Shown one piece after another: positions 54,889-62,872 of a DNA stretch of 64,000 bases; positions within the stretch are counted from its first letter, which is position 1, and every line of letters begins with the position of its first letter. Origin of the DNA: JAISFI01 sp031553775 (lineage in GTDB: Bacteria > Bacteroidota > Bacteroidia > Bacteroidales > Azobacteroidaceae); the NCBI GenBank assembly GCA_031553775.1, contig JAVBLA010000016.1, positions 62,001 to 126,000 on the forward strand. Reading direction: 5' to 3'. A program made the position numbers and the translations under genes. The notes beneath the pieces were generated by a model. That model was given only the letters and a program-made list of their open reading frames with translations. It had not been told where the DNA came from and did no database searches.

Positions 54889-54907
54889 TCTATAGGAGAA
54901 CATCATA

Positions 54908-55201
54908 ATGGGAATTATTATTAAACCTATTGTAACAGAGAAACAAACGGCAATTACGGAAAAATTTCCTAACCGTTATGGTTTTCGTGTATCTCCGGAT
55001 GCAAACCGGATCCAGATAAAAAAAGCTGTGGAAGAAATGTATGGCGTGAAAGTAGTCGACGTAAATACAATGAACTACAGCGGAAAAAGCAAATTCAGAT
55101 ATACCAAGTCCGGGCCGATCCACGGAAAAACATCTGCTTATAAAAAAGCGATTATCACGTTGGCCGAAGGACAAGTAATTGATTTCTTTAGTAATATATA
55201 A
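54908..55201 (+). CDS. rplW: Ribosomal protein L23
   Basis: 97 residues, tunnel-exit protein that docks trigger factor and SRP. Motifs IIKPIVTEKQ, YGFRVSPDANRIQIKKAVEEMYGVKV. A purine-rich AGGAGAA (54894-54900) precedes the ATG by seven bases, one of few Shine-Dalgarno-like sites in this operon. Confidence 0.99.
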   Translation: MGIIIKPIVTEKQTAITEKFPNRYGFRVSPDANRIQIKKAVEEMYGVKVVDVNTMNYSGKSKFRYTKSGPIHGKTSAYKKAIITLAEGQVIDFFSNI

Positions 55202-55209
55202 TAAAAACG

Positions 55210-56034
55210 ATGGGAATTCGCAAATTAAAGCCCACAACACCGGGGCAAAGACACAAGATTATTGGTACATTCGAGGAAATCACTGCCTCTGTACCAGAAA
55301 AGTCTCTTGTAGTAGGTATTAAACGTTCCGGTGGTCGTAACAGCCAGGGAAGAATGACAATGCGTTATCTTGGTGGCGGCCACAAGAAAAAACTACGTTT
55401 AATCGACTTCAAAAGATCCAAAGACGGTATTCCTGCAACAGTGAAAACGATCGAGTATGATCCTAACCGTTCTGCACGTATCGCATTGTTGTTTTACGCT
55501 GATGGAGCTAAGGCATATATCCTGGCACCCAGCGGACTGGAAGTAGGTCAGACAGTGATGTCGGGCAAAGATGCAGCACCTGAAGTAGGTAACTGCCTGC
55601 CTTTGTCGGTAATTCCTTTGGGAACTGTAATTCATAACATCGAATTACGTCCCGGACAAGGAGCTAAAATGGTTCGTTCCGCAGGTACTTTTGCACAGGT
55701 GGTTTCCCGTGAGGGGATCTATGCAATCCTTAAAATGCCTTCGGGAGAAACCCGTAAAATCCTTGCTGCATGCAAGGCTACTATAGGTAGTGTAGGTAAT
55801 TCAGACCATGCTCTTGAAAAATCAGGAAAAGCAGGTAGAACAAGATGGCTGGGACGTCGTCCCCGGGTACGTGGTGTGGTTATGAACCCTGTAGATCACC
55901 CGATGGGTGGTGGTGAAGGACGTGCGTCCGGAGGTCACCCGAGATCTCGCAAGGGATTATATGCTAAGGGCTTGAAAACAAGAGCTCCTAAAAAGCATTC
56001 TTCCAAGTACATCATTGAGAGAAGAAAAAAGTAA
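55210..56034 (+). CDS. rplB: Ribosomal protein L2
   Basis: 274 residues, needed for subunit association and peptidyl transfer. Contains KRSGGRNSQGRMTMRYLGGG, GTVIHNIELRPGQGAKMVRSAG and VMNPVDHPMGGGEGRASGG with the conserved His of the C-terminal loop. Starts eight bases after rplW. Confidence 0.99.
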   Translation: MGIRKLKPTTPGQRHKIIGTFEEITASVPEKSLVVGIKRSGGRNSQGRMTMRYLGGGHKKKLRLIDFKRSKDGIPATVKTIEYDPNRSARIALLFYADGAKAYILAPSGLEVGQTVMSGKDAAPEVGNCLPLSVIPLGTVIHNIELRPGQGAKMVRSAGTFAQVVSREGIYAILKMPSGETRKILAACKATIGSVGNSDHALEKSGKAGRTRWLGRRPRVRGVVMNPVDHPMGGGEGRASGGHPRSRKGLYAKGLKTRAPKKHSSKYIIERRKK

Positions 56035-56056
56035 CCTGATTAATTAAGAGTAAATT

Positions 56057-56326
56057 ATGAGTCGTTCGTTAAAAAAAGGCCCGTACATTAATGTAAAACT
56101 TGAGAAAAAAGTCCTGACCATGAATGAGTCCGGAAAAAAAGTTGTCGTTAAAACCTGGGCCAGAGCTTCAATGATATCACCTGATTTTGTAGGTCACACT
56201 ATTGCAGTTCATAATGGAAATAAATTTATTCCTGTTTACGTTACAGAAAACATGGTCGGTCATAAGCTGGGCGAATTTTCCCCTACCCGTACTTTCCGTG
56301 GTCATAGCGGTAACCGTAAGAAATAA
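56057..56326 (+). CDS. rpsS: Ribosomal protein S19
   Basis: 89 residues, 30S head protein at the subunit bridge, partner of S13. Motifs SRSLKKGPYI, KTWARASMISPDFVGHTIAVH and GHKLGEFSPTRTFRGHSG. Confidence 0.99.
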   Translation: MSRSLKKGPYINVKLEKKVLTMNESGKKVVVKTWARASMISPDFVGHTIAVHNGNKFIPVYVTENMVGHKLGEFSPTRTFRGHSGNRKK

Positions 56327-56367
56327 TGACAGGATACTTTGAATTGAAATAAAAAAGAATCAATACA

Positions 56368-56760
56368 ATGGGTAAGAGAAAACAAATATCAGCCGAACAA
56401 AGGAAAGAAGCGCAAAAGACCATGTATTTCGCGAAATTGCGGAATGTCCCGACTTCTCCCCGCAAAATGCGTCTCGTAGCAGATATGATACGCGGCATGG
56501 AGGTGTTCAGGGCTCTTGGTGTTTTGAAGTTCTCTAATAAAGAAGCTTCTGCCAGAGTGGGAAAACTGCTGCTTTCTGCAATCAATAACTGGGAGCAGAA
56601 AAATGAGCGTAAAGCAGAAACCGGAGAATTATATATCACATCGATCAACGTGGATTCGGCAACTATGCTGAAAAGAATGCGTCCTGCACCCCAGGGTAGA
56701 GGATACAGGGTTCGTAAACGCTCGAACCATGTTACCATCTTCGTTGATACACTGAAGTAA
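56368..56760 (+). CDS. rplV: Ribosomal protein L22
   Basis: 130 residues. Globular domain plus the beta-hairpin that lines the exit tunnel (MLKRMRPAPQGRGYRVRKRS), the place of macrolide-resistance changes elsewhere; no deletion is seen. Also contains VPTSPRKMRLVADMIRGM. The N-terminus is extended by about 20 residues compared with E. coli. Confidence 0.98.
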   Translation: MGKRKQISAEQRKEAQKTMYFAKLRNVPTSPRKMRLVADMIRGMEVFRALGVLKFSNKEASARVGKLLLSAINNWEQKNERKAETGELYITSINVDSATMLKRMRPAPQGRGYRVRKRSNHVTIFVDTLK

Positions 56761-56787
56761 AACTATAATCAAATTTTAATCGCTAAA

Positions 56788-57534
56788 ATGGGACAAAAAA
56801 CAAATCCGATAAGCAATCGTTTGGGAATTATCCGAGGATGGGATTCCAATTGGTACGGCGGAAATGATTATGGCGATACTTTATTGGAAGACAGTAAGAT
56901 ACGTAAGTATCTGAGCGCTCGTCTTGCCAAGGCAAGTGTATCTCGCGTGATTATTGAACGCACGTTGAAATTAATTACTATTACAGTTTGCACGGCACGC
57001 CCCGGTATTATTATCGGTAAAGGCGGACAGGAAGTTGACAAGCTGAAAGAGGAGTTGAAAAAAATCACCGACAAAGAAGTTCAGATCAATATTTTCGAAG
57101 TGAAAAGACCTGAGCTGGATGCCGTGATCGTAGCCAATAACATCGCCCGTCAACTGGAAGGTAAGGTAGCTTACCGCCGCGCCATCAAAATGGCCATCGC
57201 CTCTACCATGAGAATGGGAGCAGAGGGAATCAAAGTGCAAATATCCGGTCGTTTGAACGGAGCTGAAATGGCTCGTTCGGAAATGTATAAAGAAGGAAGA
57301 ACTCCTCTACATACTTTCCGCGCGGATATTGACTATGCTTTGGGTGAAGCTTTAACAAAAGTAGGTCTGATCGGTATCAAGGTCTGGATCTGCCGCGGTG
57401 AGATTTATGGTAAAAAAGATCTGGCTCCGTCATTCACCAGTAATAAAGAAGGTGGACGCAGACCGGAGGGAGATCGAGACCGCAACCGTGGTGACAGAAG
57501 CTTCAAAAAAAGAGGCCAGAGAGAGAAGAAGTAA
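56788..57534 (+). CDS. rpsC: Ribosomal protein S3
   Basis: 248 residues, mRNA entry helicase protein. GQKTNPISNRLGIIRGWDSNW at the start; KH domain with the GxxG loop in IIIGKGGQEVDKL; RMGAEGIKVQISGRLNGAEMAR. The C-terminal tail is rich in Arg, Lys, Gly and Asp (after GKKDLAPSF) and of low complexity, common in this phylum. Confidence 0.99.
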   Translation: MGQKTNPISNRLGIIRGWDSNWYGGNDYGDTLLEDSKIRKYLSARLAKASVSRVIIERTLKLITITVCTARPGIIIGKGGQEVDKLKEELKKITDKEVQINIFEVKRPELDAVIVANNIARQLEGKVAYRRAIKMAIASTMRMGAEGIKVQISGRLNGAEMARSEMYKEGRTPLHTFRADIDYALGEALTKVGLIGIKVWICRGEIYGKKDLAPSFTSNKEGGRRPEGDRDRNRGDRSFKKRGQREKK

Positions 57535-57623
57535 TTAAAAATGGAAAATTGAAAATTGAAAATTAGAAGGAACAGGTATTGTCCGGTTCCAGTTCTTAAT
57601 TTTTGATTTTTAATTCTTAATTC
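57534..57623. repeat. AT-rich palindromic element between rpsC and rplP
   Basis: Outer arms ATTAAAAAT (57534-57542) and ATTTTTAAT (57606-57614), inner arms of GAAAATT and TTCTTAATTTT type, and a core GGAAC/GTTCC (57569-57573 and 57586-57590) give a nested hairpin filling the 98-base spacer. Second of four such elements in the operon. Confidence 0.7.
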
Positions 57624-57632
57624 AAAGAAAAA

Positions 57633-58067
57633 ATGTTACAACCGAAGAAAACAAAGTTCAGAAGATCGCAAAAAGGTCGGATGAAAGGTAATGCTCACAG
57701 AGGAAGTGAGCTGGCATTCGGTTCTTTTGGTATAAAATCTTTGCAATCAAAATGGATTACCGGACGGCAGATTGAAGCTGCCCGTATCGCAGTAACCCGT
57801 TATATGCAACGTCAAGGTCAGGTGTGGGTGAGAATTTTCCCCGACAAACCGATTACCAAAAAACCTGCTGAAGTACGTATGGGTAAAGGGAAAGGATCTC
57901 CGGAAGGATTTGTGGCTCCCGTTACTCCCGGAAGAATCATTTTTGAAATCGAAGGAGTTCCTTTCGATATAGCCAAAGAAGCTTTGCGTTTGGCTGCTCA
58001 AAAACTTCCAGTGACAACTAAGTTCATAGTTAGAAGAGATTATGATTTTAATAATCAAAATGTGTAA
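57633..58067 (+). CDS. rplP: Ribosomal protein L16
   Basis: 144 residues, near the tRNA A/P sites and contacting 5S rRNA region. MLQPKKTKFRRSQKGRMKG, RQIEAARIAVTRYMQRQGQV, IFPDKPITKKPAEVRMGKGKG. The stop overlaps a possible rpmC ATG at 58067. Confidence 0.99.
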   Translation: MLQPKKTKFRRSQKGRMKGNAHRGSELAFGSFGIKSLQSKWITGRQIEAARIAVTRYMQRQGQVWVRIFPDKPITKKPAEVRMGKGKGSPEGFVAPVTPGRIIFEIEGVPFDIAKEALRLAAQKLPVTTKFIVRRDYDFNNQNV

Positions 58068-58072
58068 TGGTC

Positions 58073-58270
58073 ATGAAAATTGCAGAAATTAGAGAATTAA
58101 GCACTAAGGAATTGCAAGAGAGATTGGCCGCCGATACGGCTGCTTACAATCAGAAGAAAGTAAACCACAGCATTTCTCCGTTGGACAATCCTGCATCTAT
58201 TACGCATTTACGTAAGAGTATTGCGCGCATGCATTCCGAATTGCGTCAGAGAGAACTCGCTAATAAATAA
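58073..58270 (+). CDS. rpmC: Ribosomal protein L29
   Basis: 65 residues from ATG 58073 (MKIAEIRELS), the start that fits the family. An in-frame ATG at 58067 overlapping the rplP stop would add two residues. Small helical protein at the tunnel exit; ISPLDNPASITHLRKSIARM is typical of Bacteroidota L29. Confidence 0.97.
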   Translation: MKIAEIRELSTKELQERLAADTAAYNQKKVNHSISPLDNPASITHLRKSIARMHSELRQRELANK

Positions 58271-58278
58271 TGTGCCTG

Positions 58279-58533
58279 ATGGAAAGGAATTTAAGAAAAG
58301 AAAGAATAGGTGTTGTTTCCAGCAATAAAATGGAAAAATCGATTACGGTTTCCGTTAAGTGGAAAGAAAAACACCCGATTTATGGAAAATTCGTTAGTAA
58401 AACGAAAAAATTCCATGCTCATGACGAAAAAAATGAATGCAATATCGGTGATACTGTAAAAATCATGGAAACCCGTCCTTTGAGCAAAACCAAGAGATGG
58501 AGATTAGTAGAAATAATCGAAAGAGCTAAATAA
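58279..58533 (+). CDS. rpsQ: Ribosomal protein S17
   Basis: 84 residues from ATG 58279 (MERNLRKERIGVV); another ATG at 58270 overlaps the rpmC stop and cannot be excluded. OB-fold 16S-binding protein. HPIYGKFVSKTKKFHAHDE and ETRPLSKTKRWRLVEI are family signatures. Confidence 0.97.
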   Translation: MERNLRKERIGVVSSNKMEKSITVSVKWKEKHPIYGKFVSKTKKFHAHDEKNECNIGDTVKIMETRPLSKTKRWRLVEIIERAK

Positions 58534-58534
58534 C

Positions 58535-58900
58535 ATGATACAACAAGAATCAAGACTTACAATAGCAGATAACAGCGGTGCAAGAGAAGCCCTCTGTATC
58601 CGTGTATTAGGCGGAACAAGAAGACGTTATGCCTCTGTGGGTGATGTGATCGTTGTTGCGATCAAGAATGTTATCCCTTCCAGCGATGTGAAGAAAGGTA
58701 CCGTTTCCAAAGCGGTAATCGTACGCACTAAAAAAGAAATACGCCGTCCGGATGGTTCTTACATCCGCTTCGACGATAATGCCTGTGTATTGTTAAACAA
58801 TGCAGGTGAGATCAGAGGAAGCCGTATTTTCGGTCCGGTTGCCAGGGAACTTCGTGCCACTAACATGAAGATCGTTTCTCTTGCTCCCGAGGTACTGTAA
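58535..58900 (+). CDS. rplN: Ribosomal protein L14
   Basis: 121 residues, 50S interface protein. IQQESRLTIADNSGAREALC and the FGPVARELRATNMKIVSLAPE end are characteristic. One base separates it from rpsQ. A 142-base spacer with a palindromic element follows. Confidence 0.99.
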   Translation: MIQQESRLTIADNSGAREALCIRVLGGTRRRYASVGDVIVVAIKNVIPSSDVKKGTVSKAVIVRTKKEIRRPDGSYIRFDDNACVLLNNAGEIRGSRIFGPVARELRATNMKIVSLAPEVL

Positions 58901-58901
58901 T

Positions 58902-59035
58902 GAATTAATAATGGAAAATTAATAATTGAAAATTGAAAATTAAGGAATAGAAAGGAATCCAACAAGTGCGAATTTCATTTGATGATCCTGTCGAAATGCT
59001 TTAATTCTTAATTCTTAATTCTTAATTCTTAATTG
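58902..59035. repeat. AT-rich repeat element between rplN and rplX
   Basis: Left side has TTGAAAA units (to about 58942); right side has four perfect AATTCTT heptamers (59003-59030). The middle (about 58945-58999) is unique sequence with a small GGAATAG...GGAATCC direct pair. Third of the four spacer elements. Confidence 0.65.
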
Positions 59036-59042
59036 AAAAGCG

Positions 59043-59363
59043 ATGAGCAAATTACATATTAAAAAAGGAGATATAGTTTTCGTTAATACCGGGGAAGACA
59101 AAGGTAAAACCGGCCGTGTACTGAAAGTCTATATAGACAAAAACCGTGCATTGGTAGAAGGTATTAACATGATCTCAAAGCACATGAAGCCCAGTGCGAA
59201 GAAACCTCAGGGCGGAGTTGAGAAAAAAGAAGCTCCTGTTCATATTTCCAATCTGAACGTGTTGGATCCGAAATCCGGAAAACCCACGCGCATAGGCCGT
59301 AAATTGAACGCTAAAGGAGTATTGGTTCGAATTTCTAAAAAATCAGGAGAGGAGATCAAGTAA
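59043..59363 (+). CDS. rplX: Ribosomal protein L24
   Basis: 106 residues, assembly initiator of the 50S subunit. KOW motif at the start (KKGDIVFVNTGEDKGKTGRV), then GINMISKHMKPSAKKPQGG. The stop overlaps the rplE ATG by one base. Confidence 0.99.
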   Translation: MSKLHIKKGDIVFVNTGEDKGKTGRVLKVYIDKNRALVEGINMISKHMKPSAKKPQGGVEKKEAPVHISNLNVLDPKSGKPTRIGRKLNAKGVLVRISKKSGEEIK

Positions 59364-59929
59364 TGAGCAATACAACAACAGCGAATGTAAAAAAAGAATA
59401 TCAGGAAAGAATTGTTCCTGCTTTAATGAAGGAGTTTTCTTACTCTTCCGTCATGCAAGTTCCCGTACTCAAAAAGATTGTGATCAATCAGGGTTTGGGA
59501 GTAGCGGTGGCAGATAAGAAACTGATTGATGTCGCCATTGCGGAACTCACTGCCGTTACCGGCCAAAAGGCTGTGGCAACTATTTCCAAAAAAGACATCT
59601 CCAACTTTAAACTGCGTAAAAAAATGCCGATCGGAGCAATGGTAACACTGCGTCGTGAGCAAATGTACGAATTCCTCGAAAGATTGATCCGTATTGCATT
59701 ACCCCGTATCCGTGACTTCAAGGGAATTGAAGGAAAACTTGACGGAAGAGGTAATTATACGCTCGGAATCCAGGAGCAAATCATTTTCCCGGAAATAAAT
59801 ATTGATAATATTACTAAAATATTGGGAATGAATATTACCTTTGTGACCTCTGCGAAAACAGATGAAGAAGGTTATGCCCTGTTGAGAGAATTTGGTTTAC
59901 CTTTTAAAAATGCTAAAAAAGAACAATAA
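59363..59929 (+). CDS. rplE: Ribosomal protein L5
   Basis: 188 residues, 5S rRNA-binding protein of the central protuberance. VPVLKKIVINQGLGVAVADKK, ITKKDISNF-like stretch (TISKKDISNFKLRKKMPIG), and RDFKGIEGKLDGRGNYTLG are family features. Confidence 0.99.
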   Translation: MSNTTTANVKKEYQERIVPALMKEFSYSSVMQVPVLKKIVINQGLGVAVADKKLIDVAIAELTAVTGQKAVATISKKDISNFKLRKKMPIGAMVTLRREQMYEFLERLIRIALPRIRDFKGIEGKLDGRGNYTLGIQEQIIFPEINIDNITKILGMNITFVTSAKTDEEGYALLREFGLPFKNAKKEQ

Positions 59930-59932
59930 AGT

Positions 59933-60202
59933 ATGGCAAAGGAATCAATGAAAGCCCGTGAGGTGAAGAGAGCCAAGCTCGTTGCAAAATATGCTGAAAA
60001 AAGAGCAAAACTCAAAGCTGAAGGAAATTACGAGGCTTTACAAGCTATCCCCAAAAATGCTTCCCCTGTACGTTTGCACAATCGTTGCAGCATGACAGGC
60101 CGTCCGAAAGGCTATGTACGCCAGTTCGGTATTTCTCGTATTCAATTGCGTGAAATGGCTGCTGCAGGTCTGATCCCGGGGGTTAGAAAAGCAAGCTGGT
60201 AA
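59933..60202 (+). CDS. rpsN: Ribosomal protein S14
   Basis: 89 residues, the long form without the CxxC zinc motifs. RCSMTGRPKGYVRQFGISR and GLIPGVRKASW are typical. Three bases after rplE; followed by a palindromic element that overlaps its stop codon. Confidence 0.99.
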   Translation: MAKESMKAREVKRAKLVAKYAEKRAKLKAEGNYEALQAIPKNASPVRLHNRCSMTGRPKGYVRQFGISRIQLREMAAAGLIPGVRKASW

Positions 60203-60280
60203 ATGAAAGTTAAGAATTAAGAGTTAAGAGTTAAACAGTGATTGTATTGATTCTTGCTCTTCATTCTTTATTTTTCATTC
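60202..60280. repeat. AT-rich palindromic element between rpsN and rpsH
   Basis: Left arm (60202-60223) carries AATGAAA, AAGAAT and AAGAG; right arm (60258-60280) carries CTCTT, ATTCTT and TTTCATT in mirror order, giving an imperfect hairpin. The left arm is made of TTAAGAG-like heptamers. Fourth spacer element. Confidence 0.65.
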
Positions 60281-60341
60281 CAATATATCGAGTGTTTAAA
60301 TATTGTCCGGAAAGTCCGGATCAATTTAATTTCAAATTTTT

Positions 60342-60737
60342 ATGACAGATCCAATTGCAGATTATTTGACCAGATTGAGAAATGCCATCCAGGCTAAGCA
60401 CCGGGTGGTTGAAGTCCCTGCGTCAAATTTAAAAAGAGAGATCACGAGGATCCTCTTAGACAAAGGCTACATTCTGAATTACAAGTTTGTAGAAGATGGT
60501 CCCCAAGGCACGATTAAAATTGCCTTGAAGTATGACCCGGTTAACAAAGTAAATGCGATCAAATCCCTGAAAAGGGCTTCTACCCCAGGTTTGCGCAGAT
60601 ACACCGGTTACAAAGAAATGCCCAGAGTTTTGAATGGTTTAGGTATTGCCGTACTTTCAACTTCCAGGGGTGTAATGACTGACAAGGAAGCCCGCGATCT
60701 CAAGATCGGTGGCGAAGTTTTGTGTTACATTTATTAA
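60342..60737 (+). CDS. rpsH: Ribosomal protein S8
   Basis: 131 residues, central-domain 16S-binding protein and, in E. coli, repressor of the spc operon. TDPIADYLTRLRNAI start and STSRGVMTDKEARDLKIGGE end are family signatures. Confidence 0.99.
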   Translation: MTDPIADYLTRLRNAIQAKHRVVEVPASNLKREITRILLDKGYILNYKFVEDGPQGTIKIALKYDPVNKVNAIKSLKRASTPGLRRYTGYKEMPRVLNGLGIAVLSTSRGVMTDKEARDLKIGGEVLCYIY

Positions 60738-60739
60738 TG

Positions 60740-60745
60740 AGGAGG
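60740..60745 (+). promoter_or_regulatory. Strong Shine-Dalgarno site of rplF
   Basis: AGGAGG with eight bases to the ATG at 60754. It settles the rplF start over an upstream frame beginning at 60709, and is unusual for Bacteroidota, which mostly lack such sites. Confidence 0.8.
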
Positions 60746-60753
60746 GTATAAGT

Positions 60754-61305
60754 ATGTCAAGAATTGGAAAATTACCTATTCAAATACCGGCAGGTGTAAC
60801 CATTACGGTGAAAGATAATGTGGTTACTGTAAAGGGACCCAAAGGAGAACTTGTTCAGGACGTTAATCCTGATATTAAAGTGGAAATGGCCGACGGTACT
60901 GTTTCAATCAGCAGACCGACTGATGAAAAGAATCACAGGGCTCTCCACGGCTTGTATCGCTCATTGATCAATAACATGGTAGTGGGTGTTTCCGAAGGTT
61001 ACAAAAAAGAGTTGGAATTAGTCGGCGTTGGTTACCGTGCTTCAAATACCGGTAATCTTCTCGAACTTTCGTTAGGTTATACACATGCTATTTTTATGCA
61101 GCTTCCTAATGAAGTCAAACTCGAAACCAAATCTGAAAGAAACAAAAATCCGCTGATCATCCTTGAATCGGCAGATAAACAGTTGATCGGACAAATCTGT
61201 GCAAAAATCCGCTCATTCCGTAAACCGGAACCCTACAAAGGTAAAGGTATCCGTTTTGTCGGTGAAGTGGTTCGCAGAAAATCCGGTAAGTCAGCAGGTA
61301 AGTAA
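60754..61305 (+). CDS. rplF: Ribosomal protein L6
   Basis: 183 residues from ATG 60754 (MSRIGKLPIQIPAGV), supported by the AGGAGG site. Two similar beta-alpha domains; PYKGKGIRFVGEVVRRKSGKS at the C-terminus. Binds near the GTPase-associated centre. Confidence 0.99.
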   Translation: MSRIGKLPIQIPAGVTITVKDNVVTVKGPKGELVQDVNPDIKVEMADGTVSISRPTDEKNHRALHGLYRSLINNMVVGVSEGYKKELELVGVGYRASNTGNLLELSLGYTHAIFMQLPNEVKLETKSERNKNPLIILESADKQLIGQICAKIRSFRKPEPYKGKGIRFVGEVVRRKSGKSAGK

Positions 61306-61326
61306 TTTACGTAAACTGAAATTATC

Positions 61327-61671
61327 ATGACAACAAAGGAATTAAGAAGAATCAAAATAAAATATCGTGTGCGTAACAAAGTTTCCGGAACTACGGAACG
61401 CCCACGTTTAACAGTTTTCAGAAGCAACAAGCAGATTTACGCACAGGTGGTCGACGATTTGTCGGGAAAAACCATTGCCGCTGCTTCTTCGCTCGGATTA
61501 AACGACAAAGCACCGAAAAAAGAAATCGCTGCTAAAGTAGGAGAACAGGTTGCTAAAAAATCACTGGAAGCCGGAGTACAAACCGTTGTGTTCGATCGTA
61601 ACGGATACCTGTATCACGGCCGGATTAAAGAACTCGCAGATGCTGCACGTAAAGGCGGCCTTAAATTTTAA
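61327..61671 (+). CDS. rplR: Ribosomal protein L18
   Basis: 114 residues, 5S rRNA-binding protein. RRIKIKYRVRNKVSGTTERPRL and FDRNGYLYHGRIKELADAARK are typical. The stop overlaps an ATG at 61671 by one base. Confidence 0.99.
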   Translation: MTTKELRRIKIKYRVRNKVSGTTERPRLTVFRSNKQIYAQVVDDLSGKTIAAASSLGLNDKAPKKEIAAKVGEQVAKKSLEAGVQTVVFDRNGYLYHGRIKELADAARKGGLKF

Positions 61672-61676
61672 TGAAT

Positions 61677-62195
61677 ATGGCAGGAATAATGAATAGAGTA
61701 AAGTCGACCAACGACTTGGAATTAAAAGACAGATTAGTTGCCATTAACCGTGTAACCAAGGTTACTAAAGGGGGACGTACTTTTAGTTTTGCAGCTATCG
61801 TTGTGGTAGGTAATGAAGATGGTATTATCGGTTGGGGTTTGGGTAAAGCAGGTGAGGTTACTTCGGCCATTGCGAAAGCGGTTGAAGCTGCCAAGAAAAA
61901 CCTGATCAAGGTGCCTGTACACAAAGGAACCATTCCTCATGAACAAATAGCCCGTTTCGGTGGCTCTGAGGTTTTCCTCAAACCGGCTACCCATGGTACC
62001 GGGGTGAAAGCCGGAGGTGCTATGCGTGCTGTATTGGAAAGTGTGGGAATTACCGACGTGCTGGCAAAATCCAAAGGATCTTCCAACCCGCACAACTTGG
62101 TGAAAGCTACTTTTGCTGCGTTGAATGAGTTAAGAAGCCCGTTCATGGTCGCCCAGAACAGGGGAGTATCGGTTGAAAAAGTGTTTAAAGGATAA
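61677..62195 (+). CDS. rpsE: Ribosomal protein S5
   Basis: 172 residues from ATG 61677 (MAGIMNRVKSTNDLELKDRL), which fits the family; an ATG at 61671 overlapping rplR adds two residues. S5 signature GGRTFSFAAIVVVGNEDG and the LAKSKGSSNPHNLVKAT stretch. Role in decoding fidelity at the mRNA entry. Confidence 0.98.
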   Translation: MAGIMNRVKSTNDLELKDRLVAINRVTKVTKGGRTFSFAAIVVVGNEDGIIGWGLGKAGEVTSAIAKAVEAAKKNLIKVPVHKGTIPHEQIARFGGSEVFLKPATHGTGVKAGGAMRAVLESVGITDVLAKSKGSSNPHNLVKATFAALNELRSPFMVAQNRGVSVEKVFKG

Positions 62196-62196
62196 T

Positions 62197-62202
62197 AGGA
62201 GG
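62197..62202 (+). promoter_or_regulatory. Strong Shine-Dalgarno site of rpmD
   Basis: AGGAGG starting one base after the rpsE stop, with eight bases to the rpmD ATG at 62211. Second clear site in the operon. Confidence 0.8.
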
Positions 62203-62210
62203 AAAATACT

Positions 62211-62387
62211 ATGGCAACAATTAAAGTAAAGCAAGTTAGAAGCAGAATCAATTGTCCCGAAACACAAAAGAGAACTTTAGACGCTCTCGGTCTCAGAAAA
62301 ATGGGTCGCGTGGTAGAACATGAAGTTTCTCCTTCCATTTTGGGAATGATCGATAAAGTGAAACACTTAGTTTCTATAGAGAAGTAA
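62211..62387 (+). CDS. rpmD: Ribosomal protein L30
   Basis: 58 residues (MATIKVKQVRSRINCPETQK at the start; TLDALGLRKMGRVVEHE; ends VKHLVSIEK), the normal length for bacterial L30. Position between rpsE and rplO confirms it. Confidence 0.98.
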   Translation: MATIKVKQVRSRINCPETQKRTLDALGLRKMGRVVEHEVSPSILGMIDKVKHLVSIEK

Positions 62388-62420
62388 AACTCATTGTTTG
62401 ACAAAATAAAAAATTACTAT

Positions 62421-62867
62421 ATGAACTTATCGAATTTAAAGCCTCAGGAAGGTTCTGTTAAAACCCGGAAGAGAATTGGTCGCGGAACGGGTTCGGGTTT
62501 AGGCGGAACATCTACCAGAGGACATAAAGGAGCAAAATCCAGATCCGGATATTCCAAAAAAATTGGTTTTGAAGGGGGACAAATGCCTATTCAACGTCGT
62601 CTTCCCAAGTTTGGATTTAAGAACATTAACAGAGTCGAATACAAGGCTATCAATATTGAAACACTGCAAAAATTAGCAGATGCTCAACAATTAGCCAAGA
62701 TCGGACTCGAAGAGTTGAGAAATGCCGGTTTTATTTCAGCCAATCAAAAAGTAAAAATCCTCGGTCAAGGTACACTTACCGCTAAATTGGATGTTGAAGC
62801 ACATGCTTTCTCCAAATCGGCCGAAGCAGCTATTCAGGCCGCCGGAGGATCTGCTGTTAAAATCTGA
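62421..62867 (+). CDS. rplO: Ribosomal protein L15
   Basis: 148 residues from ATG 62421 (MNLSNLKPQEGSV); an upstream alternative-start frame from 62394 does not fit the family. Gly-rich N-terminal region RIGRGTGSGLGGTSTRGHKG, then GFEGGQMPIQRRLPKFGF. Late 50S assembly protein. Confidence 0.99.
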   Translation: MNLSNLKPQEGSVKTRKRIGRGTGSGLGGTSTRGHKGAKSRSGYSKKIGFEGGQMPIQRRLPKFGFKNINRVEYKAINIETLQKLADAQQLAKIGLEELRNAGFISANQKVKILGQGTLTAKLDVEAHAFSKSAEAAIQAAGGSAVKI

Positions 62868-62872
62868 ATAAA

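Noticed and set aside
59003..59030. CRISPR-like array from regular heptamers
   Set aside because: Units are 7 bases without spacers and no cas gene is near; it is a simple tandem repeat.
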